Assembly (NCBI GenBank): GCA_050248995.1
Contig: JBFWRI010000005.1
Span: forward strand, 1 to 64,000
Length of the DNA: 64,000 bases
Origin: JBFWRI01 sp050248995
GTDB lineage: Bacteria > Pseudomonadota > Alphaproteobacteria > JAIXQD01
Direction of reading: 5' to 3'
Of the stretch, positions 1 through 8,617 are shown piece by piece. The translations under genes were made by a program, and so were the position numbers. Within the stretch, counting starts at the first letter, position 1. Every line of letters begins with the position of its first letter. The notes beneath the pieces were generated by a model, which had not been told where the DNA came from, did no database searches, and was given only the letters and a program-made list of their open reading frames with translations.

Positions 1-116
1 GTGTCCTTTGGGCTGACGCGCCGGATCGAGGGATCGCAGTTGTTGTCGATGAGACGTTCCGCGTCCCGCGCCCACGCGTCCGCGTCGGACTTGCGGGCGA
101 ACGTCTTGGAAAGTGC
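1..116 (-). pseudogene. Fragment of a tyrosine recombinase (phage-type integrase), N-terminal part
   Basis: Read on the minus strand from 116 to 1 there is an open frame giving SKTFARKSDADAWARDAERL and more. This matches the usual N-terminal arm-binding region of phage and genomic-island integrases (SKTF..K.DA..WA...E). The frame runs off the window start, and a stop lies just upstream of it near 126, so only about 38 residues are visible and no start is seen. The stretch is visibly richer in G+C than the DNA that follows. The family call rests on this short motif alone. The abrupt change at about 113-125 suggests an island edge or a chimeric join. Confidence 0.5.
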
Positions 117-913
117 ATGGCCCTGTCATCGCCCCCGATGCGTCTGGCGAAACCGCCTTTAGCCGTGTGATGGCCAGTAACGAATTGCGTTGTGGCTACT
201 TTAACTGGCCGCCGTATGTGATGCGTGACCCTGTCACTGGTGCGATGAGCGGTATTAACGTCGATTATATTGAAACTGTGGCCAATGAACTGGGCTGGAA
301 AATCAACTGGGCACTCGAGGTCAACCCGGGTGAGGCGATCGAAGCACTGAACGCCGGCAAGGTGGATGCAATGTGTGCCACTTTGTGGCCTGATGGTGCC
401 CGTGCTAAAAACCTGCTGATGACAGAGCCTACATTCTATACTGCCATCTATGCTTATGTACGCTCCGATAACACTCGCTTTGATGGCGACCTTGGCAAGA
501 TCAACAGCGAAAGCGTGACCATTGCCGCATTGGATGGCGACGTTACCTACAGTGTCGCTAAGAACGATTTCCCCAAGGCAAAAATCTTTGCTTTGCCCCA
601 GATGGCCGATGTTTCCCAGTTGTTGCTGTCGGTCATAAACGGCCGTGCCGACGTTGTTATTGTTGGTAAATCAGAGGTCCAGCACTTCAACGCGAACACC
701 GATACAAAGTTGCGCGAAGTAACCGGCGTTCCGGCCGCCTATGTATTTGGCGAGTCGTTCGCCCTGAAACAAGGCGAGTTCCAGTTCAAGAACACGCTGG
801 ATACGGTCATCCAGCGCATGAATAATAACGGCCTTGGGCAAAAGCTGCTGGCCAAATACAATTACACGGACGGGTACTTTCCGGTCGCGGCTGATTTTAA
901 TGAAGCTCGATAA
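113..913 (+). CDS. Periplasmic amino-acid-type solute-binding protein (SBP_bac_3), N-terminus missing
   Basis: The product resembles extracellular solute-binding proteins family 3, which bind amino acids or similar small ligands in the periplasm. It contains the ELRCGY.NWPPYV segment near residue 25, followed by a two-lobed binding fold. No ABC permease or ATPase gene is adjacent. The only in-frame start is GTG at 113, since a stop lies at 50-52, and it leaves no signal peptide. The homologous gene at 36268-37128 has a clear signal peptide before the same ELRC motif, so this copy has lost its export signal at the integrase-like junction. It may be a pseudogene or an assembly artefact at its 5' end. 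Confidence 0.75.
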   Translation: MHGPVIAPDASGETAFSRVMASNELRCGYFNWPPYVMRDPVTGAMSGINVDYIETVANELGWKINWALEVNPGEAIEALNAGKVDAMCATLWPDGARAKNLLMTEPTFYTAIYAYVRSDNTRFDGDLGKINSESVTIAALDGDVTYSVAKNDFPKAKIFALPQMADVSQLLLSVINGRADVVIVGKSEVQHFNANTDTKLREVTGVPAAYVFGESFALKQGEFQFKNTLDTVIQRMNNNGLGQKLLAKYNYTDGYFPVAADFNEAR

Positions 914-1616
914 CGCTGCCGCCGTTCAGCTGGCTGATGTGTTCGAACGCACGCTGGGTGTTTACAGTATCATCCGCTATCACAACCAGATCTACTGGAA
1001 GGACGAAAGTGCGCAGCACGATATCGCCCGCGCCGCCGAAGGTCCTTTGCGCCTTGAATCCGTCGCCGACCATACATGGCATCTGCAGTTCATGGCTACC
1101 GCGCTGCTGCCTTACTTTCCACAGCTGGATGCACGAAAAGTGCATGAATTAACGGCATTGCACGATGTTCTGGAGCTGATTACCGGTGACCGCGATCCGG
1201 GTGGTGCCGACGGGCAGGGCACCGATACCCATGCCTTTAATGCTGCCGTAGCCCAACAGGTAGAAGACGAAGAACGTGCCGCGCTGGAACAGTACCTGAC
1301 GTGGTTTCCGCCCTCACTACACGATCATCAGCGCGCCCTGCATGACGAGATGATTGCCTGCGCTACGCCCGAAAGCAGCTTCGTCAAGGTGCTCGATAAA
1401 ATCCAGCCGCTGATTTACATCAAAATCAAGAAGAACGGCACGCTGCCGGTGGACGATCTGCGTTTCCTTGTGAAGTACCGCGCCAAGCACCAACCGCGCT
1501 TTCCGGAATTGGCGCCACTGTATGATGAATGCTTCCGCCGTCTGGTGGCCGATACAGCGCGGCATCAGGGCCATGCGCTCGAGACACTGGCCGTCGAGAT
1601 TGGGTTCGCCGCATAA
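900..1616 (+). CDS. HD-domain phosphohydrolase (YfbR/HDDC2-like 5'-nucleotidase)
   Basis: This 238-residue soluble protein has the metal-binding pattern of HD_3 hydrolases: His58 in VADHTWH, the HD doublet at residues 88-89 in ALHDVLELITGD, and a later Asp in VLDKIQPL. YfbR-type relatives remove phosphate from deoxynucleoside monophosphates, and that activity is inferred here. The ATG at 900 gives the normal family N-terminus and overlaps the upstream gene by 14 bases, so the two may be translationally coupled. An in-frame ATG at 834 would add a tail encoded inside the solute-binding-protein gene and is unlikely. Confidence 0.75.
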   Translation: MKLDNAAAVQLADVFERTLGVYSIIRYHNQIYWKDESAQHDIARAAEGPLRLESVADHTWHLQFMATALLPYFPQLDARKVHELTALHDVLELITGDRDPGGADGQGTDTHAFNAAVAQQVEDEERAALEQYLTWFPPSLHDHQRALHDEMIACATPESSFVKVLDKIQPLIYIKIKKNGTLPVDDLRFLVKYRAKHQPRFPELAPLYDECFRRLVADTARHQGHALETLAVEIGFAA

Positions 1617-1760
1617 TAAAAACGACCTACAGTTGTATTTAGCAAAGAGTAAATCAACAAAACAACACACATCTGTAAACAGCTAAATGCAACCACTGGT
1701 TGCTTTTCGTGTTACCATTGGTACGCTGGCCCTCTCGCAACAGAGATGCCGAGGTGCGCA

Positions 1761-2156
1761 ATGTCCGCTTTGAATTCACAACCGCTTCTCCAGCCCGCCG
1801 CCAATACATTCACTGCCCTGCCCTCGTCCGTTGAAACGCGCGTGGTGATGACAAAGACAATCCGCCGACGCAGGCGCTTTCATGCTACGACCACTTCGTG
1901 GCTTCTGGTCGGCCTTGTGTTGGCCGTCATCGCACTGCTGATGGCTGCGCCAGTTGGCTCCCGTTCGCCGCTGCTGGATAAGACGTACCCCATTCCCGTT
2001 GATGTGATGTTCCCCGCCGCCAAGCGGGCCATCTTCATCGGCGGCACAATCGACTGCACAGCCGAAAACACCGGCCTGCTGCGCTACCGCCGCGACGGTC
2101 ACCTGGATTTATGTAATCATGGCAGCTGGCACACGCTGGTACCGACAGCCCGCTAG
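1761..2156 (+). CDS. Single-pass membrane protein with a periplasmic two-Cys domain
   Basis: This is a 131-residue protein of unknown function. A basic stretch (RRRRRF) precedes one membrane helix at about residues 43-65, giving an N-in topology with an exported C-terminal domain. That domain has the pattern C..EN.G.LRY......L.LC..GSW..L, which I know from short extracellular domains at the ends of many secreted or tail-fibre-like proteins. The two Cys could form a disulfide. The ATG at 1761 has GAGG seven bases upstream. The end overlaps the next gene if that gene starts at 2119, so the two are probably co-transcribed. Confidence 0.55.
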   Translation: MSALNSQPLLQPAANTFTALPSSVETRVVMTKTIRRRRRFHATTTSWLLVGLVLAVIALLMAAPVGSRSPLLDKTYPIPVDVMFPAAKRAIFIGGTIDCTAENTGLLRYRRDGHLDLCNHGSWHTLVPTAR

Positions 2157-2760
2157 GGTGTCATCATCACAGAAAACGCTGGTTTTGCTGGCTTTTATAG
2201 CGCTTCTAGCACTGATGCCGCCGCCGATCAGCGCACAGGAAACCGATGTCTGCACGCCGGTCGCAGCGGGCGCCACCGTGGAAGTCAGTGCGTTCATGGT
2301 CTGCCGCCGTGTCACCAACAACACTGCGCACGGCGTCTGTGCCACCACCAACATCATGTCGGAAGAGTGGAGTAGCTTTTACGATAACCCGCCCGGCGGC
2401 ATTGATGTGAACCCGTGTGTTGACCAGTGCACCGGTGGTGTGATGTACAACTTCGCCTGCTACCGTGCCGGCACGGCGCTAGGTGAAAGCTGCGATACGG
2501 TATGCGCATCCTACGGCGGCTGCAATCTTGCCGGCACGCGTGCCATTGGCGATCTGGATGCCCTTGGCCTTGATTGCACACTGGTCAGCCTGCAACTGGG
2601 TTATGTTAACCTTGGCCTGATAACCGACGCCGCGAATGCGGCCGGCTGTCAGATCCGCGAGTTTCTTGGCGAATTGTTGGCCCTGCGGCGCGGTACTGCC
2701 ACTACAACCTGCAGTGCCGCGCAAGCCAACGCCTACCGCATTTGTGCTTGCGATAACTAG
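2119..2760 (+). CDS. Secreted cysteine-rich protein of unknown function
   Basis: This 213-residue protein begins with a signal peptide whose hydrophobic core is LVLLAFIALLALM, with probable cleavage after ISA. The mature part contains 14 Cys and ends in CACDN, which points to an oxidised, disulfide-stabilised extracytoplasmic protein. I recognise no family. The start at 2119 lies inside the upstream gene. A GTG at 2158, directly after that gene's stop, would give a neater signal peptide and is an equally good choice. It may act together with the preceding membrane protein. Confidence 0.5.
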   Translation: MAAGTRWYRQPARVSSSQKTLVLLAFIALLALMPPPISAQETDVCTPVAAGATVEVSAFMVCRRVTNNTAHGVCATTNIMSEEWSSFYDNPPGGIDVNPCVDQCTGGVMYNFACYRAGTALGESCDTVCASYGGCNLAGTRAIGDLDALGLDCTLVSLQLGYVNLGLITDAANAAGCQIREFLGELLALRRGTATTTCSAAQANAYRICACDN

Positions 2761-2824
2761 ACAAGCAGCGCACTAACCTTCTGACTGTAAAGGAAGAAAC
2801 AGCATTAAAATACGGGTAATCCTC

Positions 2825-3937
2825 GTGCCCGATGATGGCAGGATGACCACTGGCGACAAACCAGAGTTTCATGTCGACGGCGTGCACCTTACGCAGCGCA
2901 CCGATGAGACATGGCTGGCCGATGGAGTGCCGCTTAATGACCGAAGCGCTTCGGGCATCGCTATACTTTTTCCTAACTACAATGCACTACACCTGCTGAC
3001 TAAACTTGCACTGCAGGCCATGCCGCAAACCGCAGACCTGCCGTGGCTGGCGGGCAAGGGCTGGGGTTGCGAACTTGCGATTCAGGGCACTGTCGAAGGA
3101 CGTCTTCGCTATCCCCTACAACTTCCACTACGCGCACATTCGGATATGGAGCTTTATAATACGCCACAGGGTTTCAACTATTCACCAGCGTGGCCGTTTG
3201 GCGCCCAAGAATACTTCGGCCAGCGTGAAACAAAGCTGCTGGCCAAAGCCGGTAAGCCGCGCGTCCTTTTCCCCGAAGGTTTTCTGACCGCAACCGCAGA
3301 AACAGTCGACTTTGAAGGCATAAAGATCAATGTGCCAAGGCTGGAGATTCTTTGCGTCGACAAATTCCTTGGCCCCGGGGCTGTTGGTCGCGATATTGGT
3401 GGTGAAATCTATACCGATGCCGAAGTCTTGATCGCCTGTTATGACCTGGATAAAGGCGAGATGCAGCAGTTGCTGGATGACTATTATATCCTGCCGAACA
3501 TCGCCGCTCTTGAAACAGGCGTGGAAGCAAATCTCATATCGCACTTTGCTGCATTAAGCCGGTACCTATTGCAAGCAGACGACCTGCAACAAGCCACTGC
3601 CTACCTGAACCAGCTTGTAGAAGCGACAGACGGTGCCGGCTATGGGAAGATAGATGGGGTTTACTATGAGCCGCTAACGGCGGGCGCATTCACGATACAG
3701 GCTGATGAAGACGGAAAACCGGCTGTTACTTTCAGTGACGACTATCTTCAAAAAACCAAAAGCCACGCCAGTGATGCAACTCAAAAGGCGATAGCCGGGT
3801 TTGTGGCTGAGCGTCAGAAGTTATCGCAATCTTTCGAACGGGGCGAAGCCCTGCGCAGTAAACTGATGCGTCCGGATATGCGCTATACCCGTGAGAGTGT
3901 CACCACAGCGCGCCTCAAAAGGCCCGCCCAGTCTTAA
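2825..3937 (+). CDS. Hypothetical protein, 370 residues
   Basis: I do not recognise this cytoplasmic-looking protein. It has no signal peptide or membrane helix. The central segment (FEGIKINVPRLEILCVDKFLG, then LDKGEMQQLLDDYYI) resembles the C-terminal half of minimal nucleotidyltransferase-fold proteins, in which a beta strand and a 'leucine-lysine' helix precede a dependency helix, but the catalytic G-S/D-x-D motif is not visible. The start is uncertain: GTG at 2825 or ATG at 2843, neither with a well-placed ribosome site. It ends 13 bases before the convergent holA gene. Confidence 0.45.
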   Translation: MPDDGRMTTGDKPEFHVDGVHLTQRTDETWLADGVPLNDRSASGIAILFPNYNALHLLTKLALQAMPQTADLPWLAGKGWGCELAIQGTVEGRLRYPLQLPLRAHSDMELYNTPQGFNYSPAWPFGAQEYFGQRETKLLAKAGKPRVLFPEGFLTATAETVDFEGIKINVPRLEILCVDKFLGPGAVGRDIGGEIYTDAEVLIACYDLDKGEMQQLLDDYYILPNIAALETGVEANLISHFAALSRYLLQADDLQQATAYLNQLVEATDGAGYGKIDGVYYEPLTAGAFTIQADEDGKPAVTFSDDYLQKTKSHASDATQKAIAGFVAERQKLSQSFERGEALRSKLMRPDMRYTRESVTTARLKRPAQS

Positions 3938-3950
3938 TTCCAATCTTAAT

Positions 3951-4949
3951 TTAGGGCTGTGCCGCCAGCAGCAGCGCCAGCTGGCGCACCAGTAAATCGG
4001 CCGGATAGCCCGTTGATTTGCACTGCAGCTCGGTTTCGTGCAAACGCGATACCGCCTGTGTTAACCGCGGCAACGTCCAGCGGCGCAACTGCTGCTGGAA
4101 GCGCCCGGTCTGGTTATAGAACAGCGGGGGACGGATACTTTTCATTGCTTCGTTGGCGTTCTGTCCGCCAGCGATCAGGCTCTGCACCATGTGCAGTTTT
4201 AACGCATGGCCCAGCAGCAGGCGCAGCAGCATGATGCCGCTGGCGCCCTCGCCTTCCAGACGCGTCAGCGCTGTGTCTGTTTCCGCCACCTTGCCGTCGA
4301 ACACCATCCACGGCAGGTCGAACGCGTCAGCGTCCGCCGCGTCGCCAAGGCAGGCGCGTGCCATGGTTAGGTCGACGCGCGCATCCTTGCCCGCATACAG
4401 CGCCAGGCGCTCCAGATCAGCCCGCAGTGCCAGCCGGTCGGCCGGGGCGCGGTCGGCCAGATAATGCCGTGCTTCCCCAGTTAAAGTGATGTTTTCGGCC
4501 CCCAGCAGTTCGCTGATCGTGCGCTCTAAATCCGCGCCGCGCTCGACGTAACACGGCAGCGCGGCCAGATGGCCGGTATCTTCGAACAGTTTGCGCAAAC
4601 GACTTTTGGTACCCAGTTCACCGGCTTCGACAATCACGAAGTTGCGCTCGGGGTCAGGGTTCTCCAGCAGCTCTTTGCACAGGTCGGTGAACTTGTCAGT
4701 CGCCTCGCGCACCCAGATGGCTGACTTGTCGCCGAACAGCGACGTGCTGCGCGTGGCGTCGTTCAGGCGTGCCGGTTTATCGATGCAGTCACTGGCGCTG
4801 ATTTCATCAGCTTCGGCACCCAGCGCCCTCAGTGTGCGGCTGATGTATTCCTGCCCCAGTCCGTAATTCGCGCCGTAAACCAGAATGGCATTCACCGCCG
4901 GGTCGGGGCGGTCGACGAATTTCTCGGCCTGTAGTGCCTTGAAAATCAT
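3951..4949 (-). CDS. holA: DNA polymerase III subunit delta
   Basis: HolA opens the beta clamp within the clamp-loader complex during replication. The 332-residue length fits the family. The N-terminus (MIFKALQAEKF, then AILVYGANYGLGQEYI) is the typical alphaproteobacterial HolA beginning, with the degenerate P-loop-like region, and the C-terminal helical collar (HALKLH, WTLPRLTQA) is also present. It is the last gene of a minus-strand operon: its ATG overlaps the lptE stop by four bases, an arrangement (leuS-lptE-holA) common in alphaproteobacteria. Confidence 0.9.
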   Translation of the reverse strand: MIFKALQAEKFVDRPDPAVNAILVYGANYGLGQEYISRTLRALGAEADEISASDCIDKPARLNDATRSTSLFGDKSAIWVREATDKFTDLCKELLENPDPERNFVIVEAGELGTKSRLRKLFEDTGHLAALPCYVERGADLERTISELLGAENITLTGEARHYLADRAPADRLALRADLERLALYAGKDARVDLTMARACLGDAADADAFDLPWMVFDGKVAETDTALTRLEGEGASGIMLLRLLLGHALKLHMVQSLIAGGQNANEAMKSIRPPLFYNQTGRFQQQLRRWTLPRLTQAVSRLHETELQCKSTGYPADLLVRQLALLLAAQP

Positions 4950-5488
4950 GGGTTTTTCCTGTTAAGGAACAGCGAGGTGCGGGTCACGATATCGTTGGCC
5001 AGTTCTTCCAGTGCGCGGTCTTGTGCGTTCTCCTTGGCCACCAGCGTGCCGTATTGGCCCTCAAGGATGTTATAGGCAACGCGCGTACGAATGGTGGTGC
5101 GGTACAGCTCTTCCATCGATCCTGATTGGCGCAGCACCATCTCGCTGATCATGACTAGCTCGGCGCGTGTGATGGTGGCGTCTTTACGAATACCTAACCC
5201 GCGTTCTTCCATCTGCATGTTGACCATCAGCTCGTATTCGGGCTCGCGCGGGTAACCCGATTTGTACATGCGATCGATCAGCTTGTTGGTCAGCTGCTGG
5301 TTCAGGCGCTCGCCGGTACGGATGGATTGCAACACGCGAATCTCGTTATGGTCGACAATGGCGATGCGGACCTTCTGCAGGTCGGCATGGGCCATCTTGG
5401 CCGGGCTGTGGTCGCCGTACATCGGCTGGAAACCACAGGCGGTAATAGCCAAAAAAGCTGATAATATAAGGGGTTTACGCCACCACAT
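4946..5488 (-). CDS. lptE: LPS-assembly lipoprotein LptE
   Basis: LptE is the outer-membrane lipoprotein plug of the LptD translocon, which inserts lipopolysaccharide into the outer leaflet. The ATG at 5488 gives a type II signal peptide with the lipidated Cys at residue 18 in LAITACGFQPMYG, the characteristic alphaproteobacterial LptE start. An in-frame ATG eight codons earlier would add a hydrophilic lead and is less likely. The protein is about 180 residues, the normal size. It overlaps the 3' end of leuS by 14 bases and the start of holA by four, so it is part of a translationally coupled operon. Confidence 0.88.
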   Translation of the reverse strand: MWWRKPLILSAFLAITACGFQPMYGDHSPAKMAHADLQKVRIAIVDHNEIRVLQSIRTGERLNQQLTNKLIDRMYKSGYPREPEYELMVNMQMEERGLGIRKDATITRAELVMISEMVLRQSGSMEELYRTTIRTRVAYNILEGQYGTLVAKENAQDRALEELANDIVTRTSLFLNRKNP

Positions 5489-8036
5489 TGACGATCCGTC
5501 CGGGCACAACAATCACTTTTTTCGCAGGCTTTCCTTCCAGCGCCTTCTGCACGCCGGGTTCGGCCAGCGCCGCTTTTTCAAACTCGCCCGATGGCGCGTT
5601 CTTGGGCAGCGTAATGGTGGCGCGCAGCTTGCCGTTCACCTGCACGCCGATGGTGACTGTGTCGTCTTCGGCCAGTGCCGCATCGAATGCGGGCCATGGC
5701 GTTTCAACCAGCATCTGCGCGTTGCCAAGGCGTTGCCACAGTTCTTCGGTGATGTGCGGCATGATCGGGTTGAACATTTGCACCAGTGCTGTGACGCCTT
5801 CGTGCAATACATACGCTTCGATGGCTGGCAGTTCTTCCAGTGCGTTCGATAGTTCACGCAAACGGGCAATCGCGCGGTTGATGCGGAACGCGTCAAAGTC
5901 TTCACCAATGGCTTTGATCGACTTGTGGATGGTGCGCTGTGCGGCCAGCGCGGTTTCGCTGAAAACAGCTGGTTTTGTAGGCTTTTCAGCAGGTGCCGAC
6001 AGGGCCAGTTTCCACAGGCGGTTGACGTAGCGCCAGGCGCCGTCAATGCCGCCTTCGGTCCATTCCACATCGCGCTCGGGCGGGCTGTCTGACATCACGA
6101 ACAGGCGCGCGGCATCTACGCCGCAGCTGTCGACAATCACGTCGGTGTCTTTCACATTCTTCTTTGACTTCGACATTTTTTCGACGCGCATCGCGCGTGC
6201 AACCGAATTGGTGCCGCGCACAAACATCGTGCCGTCGCGTTCGTCGATATCGGCCGGATCGACCCAGTTGTCGTTCTCGTCCTTGTACGACATGTGCGTC
6301 ACCATGCCCTGCGAGAACAAGGCGCTGAACGGCTCTTCGATATTGATGTGACCGCAGGCCTTCAGCGCGCGCGTGAAAAAGCGCGCATACAGCAGGTGCA
6401 GAACGGCGTGTTCAATGCCGCCGATATACTGGTCGACAGGTGCCCAATAATTGACGGATTCGGCTGAAAAAGGCGCTTTTTCGTTGTGCGGGTCGGCAAA
6501 GCGGAACTGGTACCAGCTGCTGTCGACAAAGGTGTCCATCGTGTCGGTTTCGCGCAGCGCGGGCTTGCTGCACTTCGGGCAGCTCACATGCTTCCACGTC
6601 GGGTGGTGCGCCAGCGGATTGCCGGGCTTGTCGAACGTCACGTCACGCGGCAGCTCGACCGGCAACTGGTCTTCGGGTACTTCCACAACACCGCAGGCGT
6701 CGCAGTGAATGAACGGGATCGGGCAGCCCCAGTAACGTTGGCGGCTTAATCCCCAGTCGCGCAACCGGTACGTGATATTCTCTTCGCCCGCACCGATGTC
6801 TTTCAGTTTCTTGATTGCGGTCTTCTTCGCGGTCTCGATATCCATGCCGTCGAGGAACTTCGAATTGAAGATTGTGCCGTCGTCCGTATAGGCTTCGGTG
6901 CCGACCGTGAAAGCCTTTGGATCCGCGCCTTTTGGCAGCACCACCGGCAGCACAGGAAGCTTGTATTTATTGGCGAAATCAAGGTCACGCTGGTCGTGCG
7001 CGGGGCAGCCGAACACGGCGCCGGTACCGTATTCCATCAGCACGAAATTGGCGATCCACACGGGCACTTCCCATGCATCGTCGAACGGATGCTTCACGCG
7101 CAGGCCAGTATCGAAGCCCAGCTTCTCGGCTTTCTCAAGCGCCTCTTCGCTGGTGCCAAGCTGCGCACATTTCGCGATGAACTCTTTTGCGTCGGCACTC
7201 TTTTCGGCCAGCGCCAGTGCAATCGGGTGCTGCGGCGAGATCGCGATGAACGATGCGCCGTAAAGTGTATCGGGGCGTGTGCTGAAAACTTCAATTTTCG
7301 TAATGTCACCGGCAGGCTGTGTCAGCTGCCAGCCAAAACGTGCACCGCTGGATTTACCAATCCAGTTCTCCTGCATGATGCGCACTTTTTCAGGCCACTT
7401 TTCCAGCGTCTTGATGCCGTCCAACAGCTCGTCGGCGTATTGCGTGATGCGGAAAAACCACTGCTGCATCTCGCGTTTTTCAACCACCGCGCCGGTGCGC
7501 CAGCCACGGCCGTCAATCACCTGTTCGTTGGCCAGCACGGTATGGTCGACAGGGTCCCAGTTCACCCAGCCGCCTTTGCGGTACACGAAACCATGGCGGT
7601 AAAATTCAAGAAAGATGCGCTGCTGGTGTTTGTAATATTCGGGCAGGCAGGTTGTGATCTCGCGCGACCAGTCGATAGCCAGACCCATCGTCTTCAGTTG
7701 CGCCTTCATCACTTCGATGTTGCTCAGCGTCCAGTCACCGGGGTGCAGCTTGCGTTCCAGCGCGGCATTTTCGGCCGGCAGACCCATGGCATCCCAGCCC
7801 ATCGGGTACAGGACGTTGAAGCCCTGCGCGCGCTTGTACCGCGCCACCATGTCGCCGATCGCATAGTTGCGGATGTGGCCGATGTGGATACGGCCCGACG
7901 GGTAGGGGAACATGCACAGCGCGTAATACTTGGGTTTATCGCTGTTATCGTCGGCCCTGAAGCATTGGCGCTCGTCCCAGATCCTGCGCCACTTCGCTTC
8001 GGTTTCCTTGATGTTATAGCGTTCGGTCTCGGCCAT
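5475..8036 (-). CDS. leuS: Leucyl-tRNA synthetase
   Basis: LeuS charges tRNA-Leu. It is a class I synthetase of 853 residues, normal for bacteria. HIGH is at residues 51-54 (PYPSGRIHIGH), the CP1 editing domain is in the middle, Cys pairs fit the zinc-binding insert (CDACG, CPKC), and KMSKS is seen in EKMSKSKKN. The C-terminal anticodon-binding and VNGKLR segments are intact. Its start codon overlaps the stop of the upstream DUF3576 gene by one base. A tRNA-Leu(CAG) substrate is encoded in the window at 52.9 kb. Confidence 0.97.
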   Translation of the reverse strand: MAETERYNIKETEAKWRRIWDERQCFRADDNSDKPKYYALCMFPYPSGRIHIGHIRNYAIGDMVARYKRAQGFNVLYPMGWDAMGLPAENAALERKLHPGDWTLSNIEVMKAQLKTMGLAIDWSREITTCLPEYYKHQQRIFLEFYRHGFVYRKGGWVNWDPVDHTVLANEQVIDGRGWRTGAVVEKREMQQWFFRITQYADELLDGIKTLEKWPEKVRIMQENWIGKSSGARFGWQLTQPAGDITKIEVFSTRPDTLYGASFIAISPQHPIALALAEKSADAKEFIAKCAQLGTSEEALEKAEKLGFDTGLRVKHPFDDAWEVPVWIANFVLMEYGTGAVFGCPAHDQRDLDFANKYKLPVLPVVLPKGADPKAFTVGTEAYTDDGTIFNSKFLDGMDIETAKKTAIKKLKDIGAGEENITYRLRDWGLSRQRYWGCPIPFIHCDACGVVEVPEDQLPVELPRDVTFDKPGNPLAHHPTWKHVSCPKCSKPALRETDTMDTFVDSSWYQFRFADPHNEKAPFSAESVNYWAPVDQYIGGIEHAVLHLLYARFFTRALKACGHINIEEPFSALFSQGMVTHMSYKDENDNWVDPADIDERDGTMFVRGTNSVARAMRVEKMSKSKKNVKDTDVIVDSCGVDAARLFVMSDSPPERDVEWTEGGIDGAWRYVNRLWKLALSAPAEKPTKPAVFSETALAAQRTIHKSIKAIGEDFDAFRINRAIARLRELSNALEELPAIEAYVLHEGVTALVQMFNPIMPHITEELWQRLGNAQMLVETPWPAFDAALAEDDTVTIGVQVNGKLRATITLPKNAPSGEFEKAALAEPGVQKALEGKPAKKVIVVPGRIVNVVA

Positions 8037-8581
8037 CAGTTGTCATCGCTTTTGCCGCCGTCCAGCTGCTTCAGCTGGCGCGCGCGTTGCAAAATCGTAT
8101 CTTCCAGTTTGGCGCCGGTGCCGGGGTTCGCGGCGGCATCAACCCACTCGCCGCCTGATGCCCTGATCTGGCGGAATACCGAAACCCGCACGCCATCAGC
8201 GCGTAACGTTGAGTCCTTGATCAATACGTTCAGTTTAACGCGTTCGCCGCTGCCGTTGGGTGGTGTGTACCAGTCAGTCAGGATGACGCCGCCGTTGCGA
8301 TCAGCGCTGGCCAGTGGCATGAACCCGATGGTGTCCAGTGTGGCGCGCCACAGGTAACCATTGGCACCGAAGCCGGCATCGCCGGCATTCTTGCGTTTAT
8401 CTTTGCTGCTCCACAGCGTGAAGCCGCCGTCATCATCCAGCACCGAGCCATAGCGCTCGCGCTCCTTATCGTATTCGCTTTTAGGGTACTCTTGTTTGCT
8501 CTCAACGGCGCCGCAGGCGGCCAGCGTCAGCATCAGAATCAATGCAGTAACGAAATTAAAGGACAGTTTTTGTGAACACAT
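8036..8581 (-). CDS. DUF3576-family lipoprotein
   Basis: This 181-residue protein starts with a lipoprotein signal (ALILMLTLAACG) followed by the DUF3576 domain, with the typical GFGANGYLWRATLDTIGFMPLAS core and a DWYTP segment. The family is almost confined to alphaproteobacteria, sits beside leuS-lptE, and has no assigned function; the position suggests an outer-membrane role. It is the first gene of the minus-strand operon running to holA. A perfect CtrA-type box lies 21 bases upstream of its start, so the operon could be under cell-cycle control. Confidence 0.85.
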   Translation of the reverse strand: MCSQKLSFNFVTALILMLTLAACGAVESKQEYPKSEYDKERERYGSVLDDDGGFTLWSSKDKRKNAGDAGFGANGYLWRATLDTIGFMPLASADRNGGVILTDWYTPPNGSGERVKLNVLIKDSTLRADGVRVSVFRQIRASGGEWVDAAANPGTGAKLEDTILQRARQLKQLDGGKSDDN

Positions 8582-8601
8582 ACGCCACCTGCTGTTGATC
8601 C

Positions 8602-8617
8602 TTAAAACAGACTTAAC
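8602..8617. promoter_or_regulatory. CtrA-type binding box in the DUF3576/porin intergenic region
   Basis: The bases TTAAAACAGACTTAAC match the full CtrA consensus TTAA-N7-TTAAC without mismatch. The site sits in the 266-base gap between the divergent DUF3576 operon (21 bases from its ATG) and the porin gene (230 bases from its ATG). Its closeness to the DUF3576 start suggests control of that operon. A GAATC (GANTC, CcrM methylation class) lies nearby at 8647. The match is observed; regulation is inferred. Confidence 0.5.

Noticed and set aside
6996..8357. A 453-codon open frame on the plus strand opposite leuS and the DUF3576 gene
   Set aside because: It is the antisense shadow of an unmistakable leucyl-tRNA synthetase gene. 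Its translation is rich in His, Arg and Gln with no domain.
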